Assembly (NCBI GenBank): GCA_020975725.1
Contig: QXJR01000012.1
Coordinates: 421,001-485,000 of the forward strand
Reading direction: 5' to 3'
DNA length: 64,000 nt
DNA from: Picocystis sp. L7
Lineage: Eukaryota; Chlorophyta; Picocystophyceae; Picocystales; Picocystaceae
The notes under the pieces: model-generated
What the model saw: only the letters and a program-made list of their open reading frames with translations
Told to the model about the DNA's origin: nothing
The model's database searches: none
Position numbers and translations under genes: made by a program
Shown here: positions 57,611-64,000 of the stretch, in pieces
Layout of the letters: each line of letters begins with the position of its first letter
How positions within the stretch are numbered: position 1 is the first letter of the stretch

Positions 57611-60208
57611 ATGGCCACGCGCCGCCGGATCCACCGCGTTTCGGAGGACGTGGCGTCGCCTCCGCGTGCGATAACGCCGACGAGGAGCCGTGGGAAGGGG
57701 AAGGGGGAGACCAAGCCCTGGAAAGACGCGGTGTTGGCCGCACTGGTGCTGGCCTTGGGACTCCTCCTCGGCGCCGCGTTGGAAGCGAAGAGCTTGCTGC
57801 AGCTGCCGAAACCGCTGCCGAACGATGCGTCCGAGGTGCTGTTCGCGGAAGGAAGAGCCATGGAACACGTGCGAGTCCTGGCCGATCGGATCGGAACGAG
57901 AGTGGTGGGCACGAAAGGGTACCAAGACGCCATCACGTACCTCCTCGATCAAGCCAAGGAGTTGGAGCAAATTGGTGGAGACGATTTCCACGTGGAAGTG
58001 GATCTGCAAGTGTCCAGTGGAAGCTTCCCACTCAAGTTCCTCAACAAGTGGATCACGAACACCTACGCCAACATCACCAACGTGGTCGTGAAAATCGCTC
58101 CCAAGGAAGGAACGCCGAAACCGGGAAGCGGAGTGCTGGTGTCGTCGCATTTCGACACCACCGTTGGCGGAACGCCCGGTGCGAGTGACTGCGCCGCATG
58201 CGTCAGTGTAGTTCTCGAAGCTGGACGGGCATACATTGCTTCGGGACGACCTATGCCGTTCCCGGTTGTACTGCTGCTGAATGGTGCAGAGGAACCCTTC
58301 TTGATCGGTGCACATGCATTCCTACTGCACCATCGGTGGGCAAAAGATGTTTCCAAAGTGATCAACGTGGAGTCCACTGGTAGCCATGGACCCGATCTTG
58401 TCTACCAATCCGCAGGCGAAGACATTCCAACTGCTCTGAAGCGCTCCCCCTACCCGACCTTTTCTGTAGTTGCGCAAGATCTCTTCACCCTTGGAATCAT
58501 TCCTCAGGACAGTGACTTCCGCATTTATTCACAATCCAATTGGACCGAACATACAGGGAGGAAAAAGCTGTATGGCTTGGATATGGCCATACTGCTCGAC
58601 AGCTATGTGTACCATACACAGAGCGATAGAATAGAGCGTATCAAACCCGGGACTGTACAGAGAATGGGAGAGAATGTACTATTCCTCATGAAGGAATTCG
58701 CGAAGACTGATATTTTGGACACTAGGTCGTATCAAACCGGCACTTACTTTGAGATCCGAAGGAAGTTGGGGGTCTCCTACTCCAAGAAGCAAGCTATGGT
58801 ACTTCACAGTGCACCCTTGGCACTGGCAGTGATGCTGATTGGGTGGCACATCAATAAATTTGGTGGTGCAATAGCAGTACTAAGGAGCATTTTGCGTCAC
58901 ATTACAAGCTTCATTCTGTCTGCTTTGCTGCCCGGAGCTCTTGGTTTATCTTGTGCTTACATATCAAGGCAGCCAATGCAGTGGTATTCCCAGCCAGTTG
59001 TTGCTGTGATAGCCTTTGTGCCTGCGGGTTTTGCTGGTGTAATGCTACCACACTGTCGCTGGAATGAAGGGGTTAACAATTTTGAAGCAGCACGCGCATC
59101 TGCATGCTCAGCCCTCTTCACTGGTCTGATCAGCTTTGGTCTGACAACTTCAGGAGGAAATAGTGCATACTTATTCGCGGCTTCCTCCCTCAGCAGCTCG
59201 TGTGCCGCAGTTTACTTGTTGTCCCAGACAAAGAAATTTAGCCGGGTGCGTCTCACGGTCACAGTCATGTTCTTCCACTTTATTCCTTGCCTACTGGCCT
59301 ACCCTGTCAGCGTGGCAGGGTTTCTTATTGTGGTAGAAAAGGTGGGCTTTGCTGCAAGCGTTCCAGGGAATGTGGGGATCACCTTGGCAGACTTTGTCCT
59401 TGGAGCAATAACAGGCGTTCTCGTGTTTTTGGTCACTGGTGGCTTTGCATCTGTGTATGCACTTGCCACGAGAGGGAAGAAGGGCGCAACCTGCATGCTT
59501 TGTGGATCTACTCTTTTTGCCCTGGTGTTCATGCTGGCGTTGTCGCAAAACCCCTACACGAATACCTATCCCAAACGGGTGTGGGTGGGCCACCTCCATG
59601 AGGCAGATTCTACCCCTCCCAGCGGCAAAGTCCTTGATTACAAGGCATCTTGGGCGTTTGGAGGCATGGACTCCACCCCAGTGGAAGCTCTAGATCCTGT
59701 TGCGCAGGCAATCAAGGGCCAAAACATTGTATCGCCAGTTCCACTGGAGACTTTTGAGGCTGTGTATCCCGCTAACTTGGTGTGGCGTGATAGTTTGCTT
59801 GCCACAGGAGCGCCTCTGTCCGGGAACATGCCTCCAGTCTTGAAACTTCAGTCAGCAAGCAGGAATAAAAACGGGACAAAGCACCTCTCCTTCCAGTTGC
59901 AGTACGGCACCCCCATGTGGATCGCCCTTAAGATTCAGGGCGAGCTACACTCATGGTCTCTAGGAAATACCTTGCCGACAGAAGCTGACTGCCACACATG
60001 TGTACCATACTACCTGGTTCGCCATGTTGGCTTGAATGGACCTTGGGATTTTGTGTTGGAGACAGATGATCTTGAGGGGAAATTGAGAATTGACCTGTCA
60101 TCTGTATCTTCTGAGCCGACACCCATGGTGAAGGCATTGACCCACAACTGGCCGGACTGGATCGCTGTCATGGGTGGGGAGCTCTTCAAGAGCACGTGGA
60201 TATATTGA
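57611..60208 (+). CDS. ERMP1: ERMP1-like membrane metallopeptidase (M28 family)
   Basis: An 865-residue ER membrane zinc aminopeptidase-type protein. After a basic cytosolic N-terminus and one transmembrane helix (AVLAALVLALGLLLGAAL, about residues 39-56) comes the luminal M28 domain. The dinuclear-zinc residues are His in VSSHFDTT, Asp in GASDCAACVS, the Glu pair in LNGAEEP (general base and ligand), Glu in NVESTGS, and His in YVYHTQSDRI. All are present, so it should be active. About eight hydrophobic helices follow (roughly 395-645). A C-terminal luminal beta domain ends MGGELFKSTWIY. The length fits animal ERMP1 (about 900). No intron in 2.6 kb. The 5' third is much richer in G+C than the 3' third. 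The stop is 69 bp from the RPN1 stop. Confidence 0.93.
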   Translation: MATRRRIHRVSEDVASPPRAITPTRSRGKGKGETKPWKDAVLAALVLALGLLLGAALEAKSLLQLPKPLPNDASEVLFAEGRAMEHVRVLADRIGTRVVGTKGYQDAITYLLDQAKELEQIGGDDFHVEVDLQVSSGSFPLKFLNKWITNTYANITNVVVKIAPKEGTPKPGSGVLVSSHFDTTVGGTPGASDCAACVSVVLEAGRAYIASGRPMPFPVVLLLNGAEEPFLIGAHAFLLHHRWAKDVSKVINVESTGSHGPDLVYQSAGEDIPTALKRSPYPTFSVVAQDLFTLGIIPQDSDFRIYSQSNWTEHTGRKKLYGLDMAILLDSYVYHTQSDRIERIKPGTVQRMGENVLFLMKEFAKTDILDTRSYQTGTYFEIRRKLGVSYSKKQAMVLHSAPLALAVMLIGWHINKFGGAIAVLRSILRHITSFILSALLPGALGLSCAYISRQPMQWYSQPVVAVIAFVPAGFAGVMLPHCRWNEGVNNFEAARASACSALFTGLISFGLTTSGGNSAYLFAASSLSSSCAAVYLLSQTKKFSRVRLTVTVMFFHFIPCLLAYPVSVAGFLIVVEKVGFAASVPGNVGITLADFVLGAITGVLVFLVTGGFASVYALATRGKKGATCMLCGSTLFALVFMLALSQNPYTNTYPKRVWVGHLHEADSTPPSGKVLDYKASWAFGGMDSTPVEALDPVAQAIKGQNIVSPVPLETFEAVYPANLVWRDSLLATGAPLSGNMPPVLKLQSASRNKNGTKHLSFQLQYGTPMWIALKIQGELHSWSLGNTLPTEADCHTCVPYYLVRHVGLNGPWDFVLETDDLEGKLRIDLSSVSSEPTPMVKALTHNWPDWIAVMGGELFKSTWIY

Positions 60209-60277
60209 GTTGTCTTTACCGGTGAGACGGAATTCTTTGTTTCATTACGGGAAAAACAGTGGCAACCTTCAGTAGAG

Positions 60278-63126
60278 CTAGTCTCCCTCGACATAATCTG
60301 GGTTGTTCTTGAGAATAACAACGCCCTCCAGCACTGTCGTCATGGGAAGGTACTTGGTAGTTGCCAGCTCAGCCCTTTCGCCAACATTCAGTAGCACTGG
60401 GGTTGTGTGCGTTTGGAACCCTGTAATTGTCTTTGGTCTACCTGCCTGGCCCACAACGTCCACAGCCTTGCCCACTCGAACTGGGACTGGCAGGGCCTTA
60501 CCCTCCTCGTCCACGGTGACCAAAATGTTGGCCCTCATAGCAACCGTTAAGAAATAAAGGATGTATGCATGCTTCCCCAAAATTGACGATTTCATATCCA
60601 AACAGCTAAACAGTACGCAGAAGATTCCTGCCAAGGATTCCAATGATAGGAGGCCACGGTCTGAGTGCTCTGGTGTGAGAGTGATGAGTCCCTTGCCAAG
60701 GTGAACAAGTCCCTGAGCAATCCTGACAAGAAAGAGAACATCAGGCTCTTTGTAGTAGTAGCTGCTCAGCTGTCTTAGAGTCCCCGCAACCCTTGCATTG
60801 TTCGTTCCGGCTGCAACTAAGCCCAAAGCAAGCACAGCATTTTGTGCTACTTCCAAGTCTGCATCATGACTCAGGCGACTGAGCACATCAGTTGCCAGTA
60901 TGGTTGGACTAGACATGTTGAGCAGTGCCAATGCCAAGGGTACTGCCTTGCGAACAGGCGCTTCACCATACTGGAGTAGATGCTCCAGGCTTCTATGAAC
61001 CATTTCCGAACCCAGCTCCTCCCCCATGGCAACAGCAGCAATGCCAAGGACCGCGATTGAGAATGGTAACCCTTTCTTTCCCTCACTCAGTTCCTCCTTC
61101 TCTGTCACTTCTGTGCACTTTGAAAGGAAGGACTGCACCTTGAGAACGTTTCCACTCGTCGCATAAGCACATACGTCCAGTGTCAACTCGCAGTAGTGTG
61201 CTATTTCTGTGTTCAAGGCCTTTGCAACCTCAATGGTTGCATCGACAGCATCCCCCTTACCCAAAAAGAGGAGTCCCAGGCCAAGGACCATGTAGTGCGC
61301 AAACGGATCTTTCAGTTGGTGTTCAGGCCTCATCATGAGGGCTTGCAGGATTGATTCACAACATTCCTCCTGCGCACTGCCCAGAAAGACCAATCCAATT
61401 GCCACAGCTGCGAACCCAGCCACTTCCATGGGCGTTTGCTCGTCTCCAAGAAGAGGCAAGAGGAGTTCTTGGACGTCCTCTTTAGACGTGCCAGCATAGG
61501 CTAAGCCCAAGCCCATTATTGCACCAATGCGTATGCTTGAGCTATCTTTGTTCACACTGTCACTGAGCAAGGCAAAGGCTGGGTCGCATTCATCATGAAT
61601 ATTTGTGTTGATCATCCCCACTGCAAGCAGTGCTCCAGCAACTACATGGCTATCAGTGCTATACAAATACTTATCTATCTGTGGCAAGCCACCAGCCACA
61701 TCCCACATCATGATCATGCCAAGACTGGCAGCTGCACTCATTTTTCCACGCTCTCTATTCTTGAAAATCCAGTTCACTGTGCTGTCACCTTCGGAGGTTT
61801 CTGTAAGCAGCTTGTCATGTCCAAACCCAGCGTTGACGAAGGCGTTCACAAATGAGCTTGCTAGGTTCTGACGTGCGGAACTCACGGTTGTACTGGTAGG
61901 TACACGTCCCTCGATCAGGTGCGACTTGTAGATGTCTTCTGGCGTCTTGGCTTCCATCACGTCCAAATCTCTTGCCACCATCAAGAACTGCTCGTTTATC
62001 CTCGCGTTTCCCAAGATCTCCATGATGATTTCTCTCTCAGACTCATCGTTGATGGCAGCTGGTCCATCTTCCAGGTCCAACGGAACATTTTGCCGGCTCA
62101 TCATGTAGGCTAGCTGCTTCCTTTCGTTGAGGGAGGCTGCATGGTTGAATGTTTTCACGATTAGATCCATGTTGTTCAGTTTGAGTGCCACTCTCATGGC
62201 ATCTGGCAGTTTATTCACCTTCAAGTACCCGTCGTATGCAACTTGGAGGGTGAGCTTGTCTTCCGGTTCTTGCAGATAGCTTGCACAGCCCAGGAGGTAG
62301 AGGCACGTCCTTTGGTAATTGCCTTCGTCGATGTGCGGTACGATCTTGGACAGCCTTTCCACTTCGAGGAGCAGGTCCACGGCTTCGTGTTCAGCGTTGT
62401 GCTGGAAATGGTACGGAACGATTTGATCGACCAGTTCCAGCAGATCGTCGACCGGTTCTTCTTTCGCCATCCTTTCTTGGTAGGCGACACCGATCTCTCC
62501 GGAGAGGTTCCGAACGTATTCGTGTCCCCAGCTTTCCATTCCACCCTTGGTTCCCACCAATCGATACCTGAGGCTCTCCAGATGGTCTGTGTGGTACGCC
62601 ATGGCCAGGACGGAGATGACGTCGGCGAGGAAGCGCTTGTTTTCTCCGTCGATCATCTTCTCGTAACATTCCTTCAACGTCAAAAAGTGCGCTTTGAGGA
62701 ACTTCAGCGGTTTTGGAACGCTGGTCATCGTGCTCGTGGAAGTTCGGATTTCCTCTCTACACGCATCCGTGCATGCGAAGCGGTCAGCACGTGCACCAGG
62801 TGTCCTACTCCGACGTGCAACCCTACGTCGACGTGCACAGTTTCCGTGTCTTCCAACCTCGTTTTCGCGCCGTTCGTCGTTTTTCCTCGACGTTTCCGCT
62901 CTTTCCGTTGGCCTTTCTGGTTCTGCTGCACGCACCTGACGGTGTCCAGCGCCGCTTTCTGCACGTCTGCCTTTGCATTTTCTTCGACGATCCGTTCGAC
63001 CAGGAGGTCGAGGTTTTCCTTGAGCCCACGATCTTCTTCCGTGAGTTCTTCGTCCTTGTTTTCCTCCCCCTTCTTCTTTTCCTTCCCGTTGATCGGTTCC
63101 GCCTTCTCTTCGCGTTCCATCGCCAT
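60278..63126 (-). CDS. RPN1: 26S proteasome regulatory subunit RPN1 (PSMD2)
   Basis: The largest base subunit of the 19S regulatory particle, docking ubiquitin-like shuttle factors and Ubp6/USP14. The exons are 63126-62936 and 62756-60278, with a 179-nt GT-AG intron. The product is 889 residues, the usual length. Exon 1 encodes MAMEREEKAEPINGKEKKKG... and ELTEEDRGLKENLDLLVERI. The junction gives [30 protein letters not shown], matching the family's block. PC repeats form the toroid (GALLAVGMI, GAIMGLGLAYAG, GFAAVAIGLVFLG, MVLGLGLLFLG, AVLALGLVAAG). The C-terminus ends VVILKNNPDYVEGD, the family's conserved end. The frame of exon 2 stays open far upstream only because the intron and promoter lack stops in that phase. 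Confidence 0.97.
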
Positions 63127-63385
63127 CCTCGCCTGCGTTCCGAAGCGCAGCACGATCCGCGATCGACACGCGCCAAAGCACGATCGTAATGCCACACCGT
63201 CCCCTCCCCTCCTGGGTTAACTCCTTCGTGAACCGCATCCCCCTCCCCACCTGACCGAGGGCAGAGGGGGAGGCCGTTGCTCCAGGGGCGGAAGGAAGGG
63301 GGAGGGGCTTTGCTCCAGGGGCGGTAGCGGTGCTGGCTTCGTGCTGCGCGTGCTGCGCTCGAGCACGTGTGAGACTGGCACGGCG
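63127..63385. promoter_or_regulatory. Divergent RPN1 promoter with repeated GCTCCAGGGGCGG
   Basis: A 259-bp gap to the next start codon. GCTCCAGGGGCGG occurs twice (near 63279 and 63311), separated by GAAGGAAGGGGGAGGGG. GTTAAC and GTTAACTCC-type sequence lies near 63215. This would be a compact two-way promoter. Confidence 0.45.
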
Positions 63386-64000
63386 ATGGCGAGCTTCGAC
63401 GAGGAAGGCGACGGGAAGGCGTGCACGTCCCGATGGACGGGTGGTGGGAGCGTGAAAGGAGGGGAAGACGTGGGAGGGAGACCAGGGGAACGAAGGAACG
63501 GAACCCACGGGAAAGGAACCGAGGACGCACAACTCCTGGTCGAGATACGTGAACGGATCCTTCATCGCATGAGAGGATGCGAAAACATCGCCAAGAGGTG
63601 CATGGAGCAAGCGAGGCGTAACCGTCCGAAGAAATGCCAGAGGATGGGATCCTCCTACCCGCTGCAAAAGGGAAAAGTGATCTCCAGAACACGTGCCTTC
63701 CAAACCGTGCCGAAGAAAACCACACGTGCGTGGCAGAACCAAAGGCGTTCGGAAGGTCGCAACAACACCGAATTTCGTGAGGCGAACGGTCCGCCCGTGT
63801 CCCCGAACAGCCTGAGCACCTGTCGAACACCAATCGCACCAAGGAGCGGACAAGCAGCCAACGAAGACGTCGTCACCACGAAGAAACACGATCGAGACTG
63901 GACGGACCTGGACTACGACCCCGTGGAAAGTTCGAAGCAATACAACAAGTATTTCCACCTGCTGTTTTACACGCTCTTGCAAGGCACCAGAGCATCCCAA
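63386..64000 (+). CDS. Hypothetical protein, 5' part (runs off right edge)
   Basis: From the ATG at 63386 the frame stays open for 205 codons to the last base. The N-terminus is Gly/Arg-rich (MASFDEEGDGKACTSRWTGG). A helical segment follows (LLVEIRERILHRMRGCENIAKRCMEQARR), then basic disordered sequence, then a more ordered end (DWTDLDYDPVESSKQYNKYFHLLFYTLL). The divergent layout with RPN1 and a 259-bp shared promoter support it. A minus-strand frame is also open here, so base composition may contribute. No family recognised. Confidence 0.45.
   Translation, partial: MASFDEEGDGKACTSRWTGGGSVKGGEDVGGRPGERRNGTHGKGTEDAQLLVEIRERILHRMRGCENIAKRCMEQARRNRPKKCQRMGSSYPLQKGKVISRTRAFQTVPKKTTRAWQNQRRSEGRNNTEFREANGPPVSPNSLSTCRTPIAPRSGQAANEDVVTTKKHDRDWTDLDYDPVESSKQYNKYFHLLFYTLLQGTRASQ

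Noticed and set aside
62757-64000. Extension of the RPN1 frame upstream to the window edge
   Set aside because: The RPN1 N-terminal sequence is recovered only by splicing exon 1 (63126-62936) to 62756. The upstream open frame translates an intron and promoter.

Overview
This is a gene-dense eukaryotic nuclear window that most likely comes from a green alga (Viridiplantae). The evidence is gene content: an SnRK2-type kinase, a WW-domain DEAD-box helicase of the plant type, an HCF173-like psbA translation factor, a plastid fibrillin, and nuclear genes for plastid ribosomal protein L3, plastid-type UMP kinase and plastid phosphatidate cytidylyltransferase. I cannot name the species. Introns are few and short (12 firmly modelled, about 71-302 nt). 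They cluster near 5' ends, have GT-AG borders, and join in frame wherever I modelled them.

Layout: 1-5.1 kb holds the 3' part of an ABCC transporter (+) converging on an RBM39-like splicing factor (-), which diverges from a WW/DEAD helicase (+). After a gene-free 2 kb spacer come a type I DnaJ (+) and a CBM20 coiled-coil protein (+), converging on a GLG1-like Golgi protein (-). Plastid L3 (-), a second gene-free spacer and an SMP/C2 contact-site protein (-) follow, the last divergent from RPC8 (+). CIAO1 (-)/UMP kinase (+) and CDC45 (-) lead to a third spacer. Then come an SOS1-like Na+/H+ exchanger (+), a CUE protein (-)/HCF173 (+) pair, an unresolved stretch, SnRK2 (+), and a rhodanese (-)/golvesin-domain membrane protein (+) pair. 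Next are two coiled-coil genes, fibrillin (-), a fourth spacer, an RluA pseudouridine synthase (+), RPP40 (-) and MRS2 (-). The last 11 kb holds plastid CdsA (-), THUMPD1 (-), mitochondrial bL31 (-), ERMP1 (+), RPN1 (-) and an open frame running off the right edge (+).

The genes are mostly housekeeping: RNA processing (RBM39, DEAD helicase, RPP40, RluA, THUMPD1), transcription (RPC8), replication (CDC45), protein quality control (DnaJ, RPN1, ERMP1), Fe-S assembly (CIAO1), ion transport (SOS1-like, MRS2) and plastid functions. The architecture is the striking part. Divergent genes share GC-rich promoters carrying recurrent short motifs (ATCGAT/GATATC, TTCGAACCC, GGGAGTTTCTTCTC) and inverted repeats. 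Convergent genes can be only 15-90 bp apart. Two genes (bL31m and THUMPD1) sit 18 bp apart on one strand like a dicistronic unit. GC content is high at 5' ends and falls toward 3' ends.

The most unusual proteins are a membrane protein with a golvesin/xanthan-lyase-like ectodomain, an RluA enzyme with an mTERF-like N-terminus, and a CBM20 coiled-coil protein with a possible tandem splice acceptor. I found no tRNA, rRNA, CRISPR array, or recognisable transposon protein.
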